Source of the DNA: Hominifimenecus microfluidus
GTDB lineage: Bacteria; Bacillota; Clostridia; Lachnospirales; Lachnospiraceae
Direction of reading: 5' to 3'
DNA length: 33,536 nucleotides
Assembly: GCA_020687485.1 (NCBI GenBank)
Contig: JAJEQR010000040.1
Span: forward strand, 1 to 33,536
This document shows positions 1 through 7,637 of this stretch, piece after piece (position 1 is the stretch's first letter; the number at the start of each line of letters is the position of its first letter). Made by a program: the position numbers and the translations under genes. The notes under the pieces are model-generated. The model saw nothing but the letters and a program-made list of their open reading frames with translations. It was not told the DNA's origin and ran no database searches.

Positions 1-380
1 GCTAGCGCAGCCCTGCGCACGGAATCCTCGCAATGTGTCCGTGTAGAAGAGGGCCGGCTTTTTCCCGGAGATTACATTGATAGCATAACTTTAAACCATT
101 CCCTATGCCTATCATGGTTTTAACAATTTTCGGAGCCAGTTACTGTACGCGGCAAAGTTCCCTGCTAGGAAGAAAGCAGAAAAGAGCTCGTGTCCGGGCA
201 CATTGCGAGGCTTCCGCGCGCAGGCGACGCGCTAGCTGCTGCCACAAAGCTTCATGTCTGAGCCCGTAAGGGCGAGTCGAAGCGACTGGCAGCTAATCGG
301 CGCGCGTCCCGGAGCCGGAAACGAAGCACCCGTGACCGGACTGAGCCTTTTCTGATGATTCCAGCAGGGAACTGCCGCGG
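1..380 (+). ncRNA. candidate large structured RNA (or palindromic element), unnamed
   Basis: No protein gene is convincing here, but the stretch is full of complementary segments. Bases 1-43 are nearly the reverse complement of about 191-236, sharing GCTAGCGC, GCGCAGG and CACATTGCGAGG blocks. Bases 148-171 (CGCGGCA...GTTCCCTGCT.GGAA) are complementary to 359-379. The two pairings interleave, which in an RNA would be a pseudoknot topology. A local hairpin, 238-244 with 287-293, encloses a second stem (249-253 with 279-283) and a third (262-265 with 270-273) closed by a GUAA tetraloop. That GNRA loop exists only on the + strand and suggests + strand transcription. I do not recognise a named RNA family. 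The element may start left of the window, since its first paired base is position 1. A palindromic mobile element is the alternative. Confidence 0.45.
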
Positions 381-383
381 ATA

Positions 384-668
384 TTGAAGTTCCGCTAATA
401 ACTTGCACCAAAGTAGGACTTGGTGGAATCCCACTGATAACCTGCACCAAAATGGAACTTAGTGGAATCCCACTGATAACCTGCACCAAAATGGAACTTA
501 GAGGAATTCCACTGATAACCTGCACCAAAATGGAACTTAGTGGAATTCCACTGATAACCTGCACCAGACTGGAACTTAGTGGGATCCCGCTAATAACTTG
601 CACCAGACTGGAACTTAGTGGAATCCCACTGATATCTTGCACCAGTGTAGAACTTCGCAGATATCAGT
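384..668. repeat. 39-bp tandem repeat, about six full units plus degenerate ends, palindrome in each unit
   Basis: Units begin at about 415, 454, 493, 532, 571 and 610, exactly 39 bp apart, with decayed copies at both ends. Each unit reads GGAACTTAGTGG, then a palindromic core, then CTGATAACYTGCACCA. The core AGTGGRATYCCRCT is a perfect palindrome in the 532 unit and keeps most pairing where bases change (GGAATCCC, GGAATTCC, GGGATCCC), apart from a mismatch in the 493 unit. Because 39 is a multiple of three, reading frames stay open on both strands and give 13-residue peptide repeats; I treat these as artefacts because neither has a ribosome binding site. The repeat starts where the structured element ends and stops about 30 bp before the serS promoter. 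Confidence 0.9.
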
Positions 669-698
669 TGTTGTTTGGAAACTGCTGAAAAATCAGGC

Positions 699-727
699 TT
701 GAAAAGCGGAAGCTTTTATAATATAAT
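699..727 (+). promoter_or_regulatory. sigma-A-type promoter of the serS T-box transcript
   Basis: TTGAAA (699-704) and TATAAT (722-727) are separated by 17 bp, placing the start of transcription near 734, just before the T-box leader. Confidence 0.75.
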
Positions 728-733
728 GGTAAC

Positions 734-970
734 TATTCAGAATATGCAATGCAGATGAGGAAAACTACGGGATACGCGATCCTTTCAGAGATCCGGCGGG
801 TGGTGCGAGCCGGAGGTAGGCGTCCCTTTCCACTTTCCCAGCAGCCGGTGAGGAGCCGGACGGGATGCGCCCGATAAAGCGCGTACAAGGAGGCCGCAGA
901 TTAATATGCGGCAATTTGGGTGGCAACGCGGAGCTCTCCGTCCCATACAGGGATGGAGGGCTTTTTCTTT
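734..970 (+). promoter_or_regulatory. T-box riboswitch, serine-specific, with intrinsic terminator
   Basis: This leader senses uncharged tRNA-Ser and controls read-through into serS. The conserved T-box sequence GGGTGGCAACGCGG lies at 918-931, and its antiterminator bulge TGGC (921-924) matches the G discriminator base of tRNA-Ser. Stem I shows the GATGAGGA start (754-761), an AGAGA bulge and a distal stem TCCGGC/GCCGGA. If GGGATACGC (769-777) pairs with GCGTCCC (820-826), the specifier loop exposes TCC followed by A at 829-832, a serine codon. The terminator hairpin (about 931-958, CTCTCCGTCCC with GGGATGGAGGG) is followed by CTTTTTCTTTT. Confidence 0.9.
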
Positions 971-1032
971 TCTCATCGCAGAGTTAAAAAATGTAAAAGT
1001 GCAGATGAATGCAAATTAAGAAAGGAGCAGAC

Positions 1033-2319
1033 ATGTTAGACATTAAGTTTTTACGTGAGAATCCGGAGATCGTAAAGCAGAACATCCGTAACAAGTTCCA
1101 GGATGCCAAGCTTCCGCTGGTGGATGAAGTGATCGTGCTGGATAAGGAGAACCGTGAGATCAAGCAGGAGGTAGAAGTTCTCCGTGCGGAGCGCAACCGC
1201 CTGTCCAAGCAGATTGGTGCTCTGATGGGTCAGGGTAAGAAGGAGGAAGCCGCAGAGGTAAAGGCACAGGTAGCGGCGAATGCCGGTCGTGTGGATGAAC
1301 TGACGGAGAAGGAGAAAGAAGTTGAGGAGAAGATTAAGAAAATTATGATGACAATCCCCAACATCATCGATCCTTCTGTTCCAATCGGTAAGGATGACAG
1401 CGAGAACGTGGAGATCGAACGCTTCGGTGAGCCGGTCGTTCCGGATTTCGAGATCCCTTATCATGCGGAGATCATGGAGAGCTTCAACGGCCTGGATCTG
1501 GACGCGGCCCGCAAGGTTGCCGGCAACGGCTTCTATTACCTGATGGGCGATATCGCAAGACTGCACTCCGCGGTTATCTCCTATGCGCGTGATTTCATGA
1601 TTGACCGTGGCTTCACCTACTGTGTTCCGCCATTCATGATCCGTAGCGACGTTGTGACCGGCGTTATGAGTTTTGCCGAGATGGACGCCATGATGTACAA
1701 GATCGAAGGCGAGGATCTGTACCTGATTGGTACCAGTGAGCATTCTATGATTGGTAAGTTCATTGATACGATGCACCGTGAAGCCGATCTGCCCTACACG
1801 CTGACCAGCTACAGCCCCTGCTTCCGCAAGGAAAAAGGCGCCCACGGCATCGAGGAGCGCGGCGTATATCGTATCCATCAGTTCGAAAAGCAGGAAATGA
1901 TCGTAGTCTGCAAGCCCGAGGACAGCAAGATGTGGTTCGACAAGCTGTGGCAGAATACGGTAGATCTGTTCCGCTCCATGGACATTCCGGTACGTACTCT
2001 GGAGTGCTGCTCCGGTGACCTGGCAGACTTGAAGGTGAAGTCCATCGATGTAGAGGCATGGTCTCCCCGCCAGAAGAAGTACTTCGAGGTTGGCAGCTGC
2101 TCGAACCTGGGTGATGCGCAGGCCCGCCGCCTGAGAATCCGTGTGACCGGCGAGGATGGTAGCAAGTACTTTGCTCATACGCTGAACAATACGGTAGTCG
2201 CTCCGCCCCGTATGCTGATCGCATTCCTGGAGAACAACCTGAATGCAGACGGCAGTGTAAATATTCCGAAGGCTCTGCAGCCGTATATGGGCGGAATGAC
2301 GAAGATTGAGAAGAAATAA
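1033..2319 (+). CDS. serS: seryl-tRNA synthetase
   Basis: This cytoplasmic class II synthetase of 428 residues charges tRNA-Ser (and tRNA-Sec where present) with serine. The N-terminal 110 residues are the long antiparallel coiled-coil arm, rich in Glu, Lys and Arg, that grips the tRNA. Motif 2 is visible as FRKEKGAHGIEERGVYRIHQF, with SCSNLGDAQARRLRIRV downstream and motif 3 at the end (NNTVVAPPRMLIAFLENN). I chose ATG 1033 over the upstream in-frame ATG at 1009 because AAAGGAG ends about six bases before it and the protein then starts with the usual MLDIKFLREN. The gene is controlled by the T-box directly upstream. A second SerRS-like protein without a tRNA arm is encoded at 20408-21220, so this one is the housekeeping copy. 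Confidence 0.97.
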   Translation: MLDIKFLRENPEIVKQNIRNKFQDAKLPLVDEVIVLDKENREIKQEVEVLRAERNRLSKQIGALMGQGKKEEAAEVKAQVAANAGRVDELTEKEKEVEEKIKKIMMTIPNIIDPSVPIGKDDSENVEIERFGEPVVPDFEIPYHAEIMESFNGLDLDAARKVAGNGFYYLMGDIARLHSAVISYARDFMIDRGFTYCVPPFMIRSDVVTGVMSFAEMDAMMYKIEGEDLYLIGTSEHSMIGKFIDTMHREADLPYTLTSYSPCFRKEKGAHGIEERGVYRIHQFEKQEMIVVCKPEDSKMWFDKLWQNTVDLFRSMDIPVRTLECCSGDLADLKVKSIDVEAWSPRQKKYFEVGSCSNLGDAQARRLRIRVTGEDGSKYFAHTLNNTVVAPPRMLIAFLENNLNADGSVNIPKALQPYMGGMTKIEKK

Positions 2320-2399
2320 TCAAAAACGGCGAAGAAATGAAATAGAAACAGGGGTTGCAACAACTTTGTCAAAATTGTGAAGAAAATAATGATATTTTA

Positions 2400-2428
2400 T
2401 TGACAATGAAAAACGCTCATGCTATAAT
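2400..2428 (+). promoter_or_regulatory. strong sigma-A-type promoter of the fhs transcript
   Basis: A perfect TTGACA (2400-2405) and a perfect TATAAT (2423-2428) are separated by 17 bp. Transcription would start near 2435, just ahead of the ZTP riboswitch. Confidence 0.85.
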
Positions 2429-2454
2429 GAGCCCATAAGCAAAACAATAAAACA

Positions 2455-2525
2455 GTTTTGATACCTGACGGATTATGTGAGATAACACAGTGGGTCAAGG
2501 CTGTGAGAAAGCCGACCGTCTGGGC
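2455..2525 (+). promoter_or_regulatory. ZTP/ZMP riboswitch (pfl motif)
   Basis: The aptamer shows the conserved CCGACCGTCTGGGC block at 2512-2525 and the 5' half with CTGACGGA and GTGGG (2465-2494). The pfl-motif class binds ZTP and ZMP, purine intermediates that build up when 10-formyl-tetrahydrofolate is short. It commonly sits before folate and purine genes, as here before fhs. The last GGGC of the aptamer is also the first strand of the terminator at 2522-2558, so ligand binding and termination should be mutually exclusive and the switch is expected to turn fhs on. Confidence 0.88.
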
Positions 2526-2558
2526 ATCATTTGAAGACTCTCAAGTGATGCCCTTTTT
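2522..2558 (+). terminator. intrinsic terminator, expression platform of the ZTP riboswitch
   Basis: GGGCATCA (2522-2529) pairs with TGATGCCC (2545-2552), extended by TTGA/TCAA inside, followed by TTTTTT. It overlaps the 3' end of the aptamer. Confidence 0.88.
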
Positions 2559-2654
2559 TACACCTGACGGTCCTTCCTTTGATTCATCTCTTGCGGAAGA
2601 GGTAGCCGGAAGAATGAAAATATAGAGAGTAGAGTAGGAAAAGGAGATTTGATA

Positions 2655-4328
2655 ATGGGTTACAAGTCTGACATTGAGATCGCACAGGAGACTGAAATGC
2701 TCCCCGTGGACGAGATCGCAAAAACTGCTGGTATTGATGAGAAGTATCTGGAGCATTACGGAAAGTACAAGGCCAAGATTGATTACAATCTGCTGAGAGA
2801 GAACGAAGGCAAGAATGGCAAGCTGATCCTTGTTACCGCAATCAACCCCACTCCGGCAGGCGAAGGCAAGACCACTACGACAGTTGGTCTGGCAGATGGT
2901 ATGCGTAAGCTGGGCAAGAATGTTATGGTAGCTCTTCGTGAGCCGTCTTTGGGCCCGGTATTCGGCGTAAAGGGCGGCGCTGCAGGTGGCGGATACGCTC
3001 AGGTTGTTCCCATGGAAGACATCAACCTGCATTTCACCGGCGATATGCACGCCATCGGCGCAGCGAACAACCTGCTGGCTGCTATGCTTGACAACCATAT
3101 CTATCAGGGCAACGCGCTGAACATCGACCCCAGAAGAATCACCTGGAGACGCTGCGTAGATATGAACGATCGTCAGCTTCGTTTCGTTACGGATGGTCTG
3201 GGCGGCCGCGTAAACGGCGTACCGAGAGAAGATGGTTATGATATCACGGTAGCCAGCGAGATTATGGCTGTTCTCTGCCTGGCCAGCGATATCGTAGATC
3301 TGAAGGCTCGTCTGGCTCGTATCATCGTTGGTTATACCTATGATGAGAAGCCTGTTACCGCCGGCGATCTGCACGCACAGGGTGCAATGACCGCACTGCT
3401 GAAGGATGCTCTGAAGCCCAACCTGGTTCAGACCCTGGAGCATACTCCCGCAATCGTACATGGCGGTCCTTTCGCAAATATCGCTCACGGCTGCAACTCC
3501 GTAATAGCTACCAAGATGGCGATGAGACTTGGTGATTACGCAGTTACCGAGGCTGGTTTCGGCGCAGACCTTGGCGCAGAGAAGTTCCTGGATATCAAGT
3601 GCCGTATGGCTGGTCTGACTCCTTCTGCAGTTGTTATGGTTGCTACCGTTCGCGCGCTGAAGAGCCATGGCGGCGTAGCGAAGGCTGACCTGAACAACGA
3701 GAATCTGGAAGCTCTGGAAGCCGGACTTCCGAACCTGCTGCAGCACGTACAGAACATCAAGGAAGTATACAAGCTGCCCTGCGTAGTTGCGATCAACGCA
3801 TTCCCGACCGACACCAAGGCAGAGCTTGACCTGGTAGAGAGAAAGTGCAAGGAACTTGGCGTAAATGTTGCTCTGTCCGAAGTATGGGCAAAGGGCGGCG
3901 AAGGCGGCATCGAGCTTGCGAAGGAAGTCATCCGTCTGGTAGAAGAGCCCAACGACTTCAGCTTCAGCTATGGCCTGGATCTGAGCATCGAAGAAAAGCT
4001 GGATGCCATCGTTAAGAATGTATACCACGGCGACGGCGTGATCCTGACCGCGAATGCGAAGAAGCAGGCAGCTCAGCTGACCGAACTTGGCTTCGACAAG
4101 TGCCCGATCTGCGTAGCGAAGACTCAGTACAGCTTCTCGGACGATGCTTCCCTGAAGGGTGCTCCGAAGGGCTTCACCGTTACGGTTCGTAACCTGAAGA
4201 TCTCCGCAGGTGCTGGCTTCATCGTAGCTCTGACCGGCGATATCATGACTATGCCTGGTCTGCCCAAGGTTCCCGCAGCAGAGAAGATTGATGTTGACGA
4301 GACCGGCAAGATCAGCGGACTGTTCTAA
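2655..4328 (+). CDS. fhs: formate-tetrahydrofolate ligase
   Basis: This 557-residue, usually tetrameric cytoplasmic enzyme joins formate to tetrahydrofolate at the cost of ATP. The product, 10-formyl-THF, feeds purine synthesis and, in acetogens, the methyl branch of the Wood-Ljungdahl pathway. The P-loop [17 protein letters not shown] lies near residues 66-82 and is followed by the family segment [20 protein letters not shown]. The full family length is present. ATG 2655 has AGGAG about eight bases upstream; a TTG six bases earlier is less likely. The gene stands alone between its riboswitch and a terminator. Codon choice is strongly biased, as expected for a highly expressed gene. Nothing else from the Wood-Ljungdahl pathway is in the window, so acetogenesis cannot be claimed. 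Confidence 0.97.
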   Translation: MGYKSDIEIAQETEMLPVDEIAKTAGIDEKYLEHYGKYKAKIDYNLLRENEGKNGKLILVTAINPTPAGEGKTTTTVGLADGMRKLGKNVMVALREPSLGPVFGVKGGAAGGGYAQVVPMEDINLHFTGDMHAIGAANNLLAAMLDNHIYQGNALNIDPRRITWRRCVDMNDRQLRFVTDGLGGRVNGVPREDGYDITVASEIMAVLCLASDIVDLKARLARIIVGYTYDEKPVTAGDLHAQGAMTALLKDALKPNLVQTLEHTPAIVHGGPFANIAHGCNSVIATKMAMRLGDYAVTEAGFGADLGAEKFLDIKCRMAGLTPSAVVMVATVRALKSHGGVAKADLNNENLEALEAGLPNLLQHVQNIKEVYKLPCVVAINAFPTDTKAELDLVERKCKELGVNVALSEVWAKGGEGGIELAKEVIRLVEEPNDFSFSYGLDLSIEEKLDAIVKNVYHGDGVILTANAKKQAAQLTELGFDKCPICVAKTQYSFSDDASLKGAPKGFTVTVRNLKISAGAGFIVALTGDIMTMPGLPKVPAAEKIDVDETGKISGLF

Positions 4329-4386
4329 GATCCGCTTTGTGAGTGTGTTGAAAGTATCATAAAATCCAAATCCAAAACATAAAAGA

Positions 4387-4433
4387 GGCTGTCGCTTTAA
4401 CGAATGAATTTTCGTGAAGCGGCAGCCTTTTTT
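4387..4433 (+). terminator. intrinsic terminator between convergent fhs and the phosphate transporter
   Basis: GGCTGTCGCTT (4387-4397) pairs with AAGCGGCAGCC (4417-4427), followed by TTTTTT. The opposite strand ends in CTCTTTT, so it may also stop the facing gene. Confidence 0.85.
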
Positions 4434-4454
4434 ATAATTCCATGGATTTTGCAT

Positions 4455-6263
4455 TTATGCTTTTACTTCCGCCGTGATATCGGCTTCCTGTGTCCCCAGC
4501 GCGTCCACATATTTCTTGTAGAACTGCTCATACAGGTTCTGGTAACCGGTGAGATGTCCTTCATGAACGGCATCCAGATAGGTGTGGCGGTTGAAATTTT
4601 CATTGATCTTGTGCTTCTGAATAATATAAACTGCAATGTTGGAACAGTGATCGGAGATACGTTCCATGTTGTTCAGAAGCTCGATGAACGAGATACCATT
4701 ATTTACTGTACAGGTTTCATTCTGCAGACGGTCAATATGATTCTTGCGGAGGACATCTGTAAGTACATCGATAACCTCTTCCAGAGGTTCAACAGCTGCG
4801 ATTGTCTCCGGTGTTTCCGTATCGAAAGCTACCAGCGTCGTATCCAGAATCTGGCGCACCGCGGAGAACAGCAGGCGAATCTCTTTCTGTCCTTCTGGTG
4901 TGAAGCGGTCATTGTTGTCGTACATGTACTCTGCTGTCTCCGAAAGGTTGACGCAGTAATCGCCGATTCGCTCATAGTCGCTGACACACTGGAAGATCTC
5001 GGTGGCAGAGTGGGATTCCTCCTCTGTCATACTCTTGCGGGTAACCTTGACGAGATACTCGCTTAAGGATGCCTCGCATTTGTCCAGGAAATGTTCGTTT
5101 TCCTCCAGCTGGCTGACTTTCTTCGGATCGTACTTGTTCAGAAGAAGATCTTCTGCGGTATCCAGGTTCTCGCGGAGTGCATGACCCATCGCCTCAAATA
5201 CCTTGCGGCACTGCTCCAGCGCCAGGCTGGGATTCTTCAGGAAGAGGTCGTCCAGGTAGTCCAGCGCCTGATTCGTCTTCGCGGAGTCATCATCCTTGAT
5301 CAGCTTGCCGGACAATGTTACCAGAGCGTTGACGGCAGGCATCAGAACGAGAGCGGTGATCAGATTGAACAGCGTGTGGACATTTGCGATGTCGCCGCGG
5401 TTCACCACTTCACTAAAGAAACTGAAATGGAACAGTGCGTTTAGGCCGTACATGCCGCACAGACAGAGCACCGCACCGAATACGTTGAAGAAGACATGCA
5501 CGACAACGGCTCGCTTGGAGTTCCGGTTCGTACCGAAGCTGGCCAGGATTACGGTAAGACATTTGCCGATATTCTGACCGAGGATCAGCGGGAATGCCAT
5601 GGAGAAGGTAACCTGACCAGTAGAAGAAAGTGCCTGCAGGATACCGACGGAGGCCGAGGAACTCTGAATAATCGCGGTAACAGCGAGGCCGACCAGAATA
5701 CCGATCACGGGATTCGTGAAGGTCAGGAACATCTCCTGGAAGGCCGGGCTGTCCTTTAACGGAGAGAGTGTGGACTCCATGGTGGTCATGCCCCAGAACA
5801 GGATACCGAAGCCAAGCAGCAGGTTCGCGATGTTCTTGGTTTTCTTCTTCTTAGCCATCAGCATGATGCCCGCGCCGATTGCGATGATAATCGGCGCAAA
5901 AGAGGAAGGCTTCAGGAGCTTCAGCAGGATGCCGGCTCCTTCAAGATCGCCCAGCCGCAGGATCTGAGCAGTGGCGGTCGAACCGATGTTGGCACCGAAG
6001 ATCACCGGCAGCGCCTGCGCCAACTTCATCATGCCGGCATTTACGAAACCGACGACGGTAACGGTTGTTGCGGCTGAGCTCTGGATAATTGCCGTCACTC
6101 CGGTTCCGAGAGCCAGTCCTTTCCACTTGTTGCTGGTCAGCTTCTCCAGAAGCTGCTCCAGCTTTGCGCCTGCGAGGTTCTCGATGGCTTTCGCCAGCAG
6201 GTTCATTCCGTAAAGAAAGAGACCGATGCCGGCAAAGAGCGGCAGAAAGTCCAGGATTGTCAT
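4455..6263 (-). CDS. Na/Pi cotransporter family protein with C-terminal PhoU-like domain
   Basis: This 602-residue membrane protein of the NptA/YjbB type is expected to move phosphate with sodium. Two inverted transport repeats each carry the QSS signature: VTAIIQSSAATTVTVV near residue 57 and VTAIIQSSSASVGILQAL near residue 200. About eight hydrophobic segments fill residues 1-330. From about residue 340 the sequence is soluble, helical and acidic and resembles two PhoU-like units, with repeated ERISDHC and ERIGDYC segments. The start ATG has AGGAGG about seven bases upstream. A Pho-box-like repeat lies directly in front of the gene, which fits phosphate control. Some family members lower cytoplasmic phosphate rather than import it, so the direction of transport is open. 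Confidence 0.92.
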   Translation of the reverse strand: MTILDFLPLFAGIGLFLYGMNLLAKAIENLAGAKLEQLLEKLTSNKWKGLALGTGVTAIIQSSAATTVTVVGFVNAGMMKLAQALPVIFGANIGSTATAQILRLGDLEGAGILLKLLKPSSFAPIIIAIGAGIMLMAKKKKTKNIANLLLGFGILFWGMTTMESTLSPLKDSPAFQEMFLTFTNPVIGILVGLAVTAIIQSSSASVGILQALSSTGQVTFSMAFPLILGQNIGKCLTVILASFGTNRNSKRAVVVHVFFNVFGAVLCLCGMYGLNALFHFSFFSEVVNRGDIANVHTLFNLITALVLMPAVNALVTLSGKLIKDDDSAKTNQALDYLDDLFLKNPSLALEQCRKVFEAMGHALRENLDTAEDLLLNKYDPKKVSQLEENEHFLDKCEASLSEYLVKVTRKSMTEEESHSATEIFQCVSDYERIGDYCVNLSETAEYMYDNNDRFTPEGQKEIRLLFSAVRQILDTTLVAFDTETPETIAAVEPLEEVIDVLTDVLRKNHIDRLQNETCTVNNGISFIELLNNMERISDHCSNIAVYIIQKHKINENFNRHTYLDAVHEGHLTGYQNLYEQFYKKYVDALGTQEADITAEVKA

Positions 6264-6283
6264 AATGCCTTTCCTCCTCTATG

Positions 6284-6327
6284 TGAGTGTAAAGTTATTG
6301 TAAAGATTTGGTAAAGAGAAGGTTAAG
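6284..6327 (-). promoter_or_regulatory. Pho-box-like operator: four direct repeats with 11-bp period
   Basis: On the - strand four consecutive 11-mers start CTTAAC, CTTTAC, CTTTAC, CTTTAC (6327 down to 6284). Firmicute PhoP boxes are TT(A/C/T)ACA hexamers repeated every 11 bp, so sequence and spacing agree. The array ends about 20 bp before the start codon of the phosphate cotransporter. Confidence 0.7.
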
Positions 6328-6347
6328 CCCTCAAAATACCAGTTTCG

Positions 6348-6376
6348 ATTATAGACCAAAAGCTATAGGAATGAAA
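6348..6376 (-). promoter_or_regulatory. possible promoter of the phosphate transporter, upstream of the Pho-box repeats
   Basis: On the - strand TATAAT (6353-6348) lies 17 bp from a weak -35 TTTCAT (6376-6371). If this is the promoter, the Pho-box repeats fall downstream of the start site. A Pho-activated promoter closer to the gene is the alternative. Confidence 0.4.
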
Positions 6377-6488
6377 GAGGAAAATACATAAATATATTTA
6401 AGAATTGTAAATCCATATGGCGAGAAGCCACAGCGAGAGGAAGCGTAAGCGGAATCGAGAGGAAGCTCTGAATAGTTACAAGTACTTT

Positions 6489-6517
6489 TTGACATACCAG
6501 AAGGCGTATGCTATACT
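6489..6517 (+). promoter_or_regulatory. strong promoter of the exonuclease gene, very short leader
   Basis: TTGACA (6489-6494) and TATACT (6512-6517) are 17 bp apart. The predicted start of transcription near 6524 leaves only about 10 bases before ATG 6535, barely enough to hold the AGGTG ribosome binding site. Confidence 0.8.
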
Positions 6518-6534
6518 GAACCAAGGTGAAAAGC

Positions 6535-7509
6535 ATGAACTATATAATATTTGATTTGGAGTGGAACCAGTGTCCACAGGGAAAGACGAGGGAGAACCCG
6601 AAGCTTCCGTTTGAGATCATTGAGATCGGCGCGATAAAATTGAATGAGCAGCGGGAAGAGATCGGGAGATTCCAGGAAGTGATCCGCCCGTTGGTGTACC
6701 GGAAGCTACACTTTCGCACGAAGGAAGTCATTCCGGTGACGCAGGATGAGCTGGCGCATGCCCGTACATTTTCTCCGGTGATCCGGGATTTCTTCCGCTG
6801 GTGCGGGGAGGATTGCCGGTTTGTTACCTGGGGAAGTCTGGATCTGAATGAGCTTCAGCGGAATATGGATTATTACCGGATCAGTAATCCGCTGCCGAAG
6901 CCGCTGTTTTACTATGACCTTCAGAAGATGTTCAGTATCCTTTATGATGATGGGAAGAGCCGCATGGCTCTGGAGGATGCCGTGGATTTCCTGAAGATCG
7001 AAAAGACGATTCCGTTCCATCGGGCTTTTGATGATACGTACTATACAGCGGAAGTCATGAAGAAGATGGATCTGGACGCGGTGTCCTGGTATGAATCCGT
7101 GGATTACCACCGGCCGCCGCAGACGAGGGAAGAGGAGATCTTCCGGGATTTTAAGACCTATCAGAAATTTGTATCGAAGACATTTGCCACGAAGGAAGAG
7201 ATGATGGCGGACAAGGTAGTAACTTCGCTGAAGTGTACCTGCTGTGGTCTTCCTGTGTGGCGGAGAGTACGGTGGTTCTCCGCCGGAGCGAATACGTATC
7301 TCGCGCTGGCGCAGTGTCCGAGACACGGATATGTGAAGGGAAAGATTCGAATCAAGAAGGCGGCAGACGGGAATGTTTTCGCTGTGAAGACAACGAAGAA
7401 GGCCGATCCGGCTGCCGTGGCTCAGATCCGCGGGAAGAAAGAGCAGATCAAAGCCAAGCGCCGTGAGCGGAGAGGCAAAAAAAAGACCTCGAAGAAGACC
7501 GAGGCATAA
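6535..7509 (+). CDS. DEDDh-type 3'-5' exonuclease domain protein
   Basis: This cytoplasmic 324-residue protein has an N-terminal RNase T/DnaQ-like exonuclease fold. Motif Exo I is FDLEWN with D7 and E9, and the C-terminal Exo III motif is HRAFDDTYYTAEVM. A conserved aspartate in SLDLNEL (near residue 105) would complete the set. Residues about 225-270 form a second module with CTCCG and a later C..H pair, which could bind a metal. The tail (about 280-324) is very rich in Lys and Arg and probably contacts nucleic acid. ATG 6535 is favoured over GTG 6526 by its spacing from AGGTG. Relatives are mostly annotated only as exonuclease domain proteins, similar to the KapD type; DNA or RNA as substrate is not decidable here. 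Confidence 0.85.
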   Translation: MNYIIFDLEWNQCPQGKTRENPKLPFEIIEIGAIKLNEQREEIGRFQEVIRPLVYRKLHFRTKEVIPVTQDELAHARTFSPVIRDFFRWCGEDCRFVTWGSLDLNELQRNMDYYRISNPLPKPLFYYDLQKMFSILYDDGKSRMALEDAVDFLKIEKTIPFHRAFDDTYYTAEVMKKMDLDAVSWYESVDYHRPPQTREEEIFRDFKTYQKFVSKTFATKEEMMADKVVTSLKCTCCGLPVWRRVRWFSAGANTYLALAQCPRHGYVKGKIRIKKAADGNVFAVKTTKKADPAAVAQIRGKKEQIKAKRRERRGKKKTSKKTEA

Positions 7510-7569
7510 ACATGCAGCGTTAAGAAAACATTTGATCACAAGGGGATCCGCCCCGCACAAAGAAAAAGA

Positions 7570-7634
7570 AAACGTCCGAAGCAATGAGCGTACAGAGATT
7601 CGCCCGGAAAATGCTTCAGACGTTTTCTTTTTTT
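7570..7634. terminator. bidirectional intrinsic terminator
   Basis: AAAACGTCCGAAGCA (about 7569-7583) pairs with TGCTTCAGACGTTTT (7612-7626), flanked by A-rich sequence on the left and CTTTTTTT on the right. It can end both the exonuclease gene and the facing xdhC-like gene. Confidence 0.8.
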
Positions 7635-7637
7635 AAA

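Noticed and set aside
384-668. CRISPR array
   Set aside because: The repeats are directly abutting 39-bp units without variable spacers, and no cas genes are present.
232-688. Open frames on both strands with 13-residue peptide repeats (SGIPL...)
   Set aside because: They arise because the 39-bp repeat unit is a multiple of three; neither frame has a ribosome binding site, and the upstream part is covered by the structured element.
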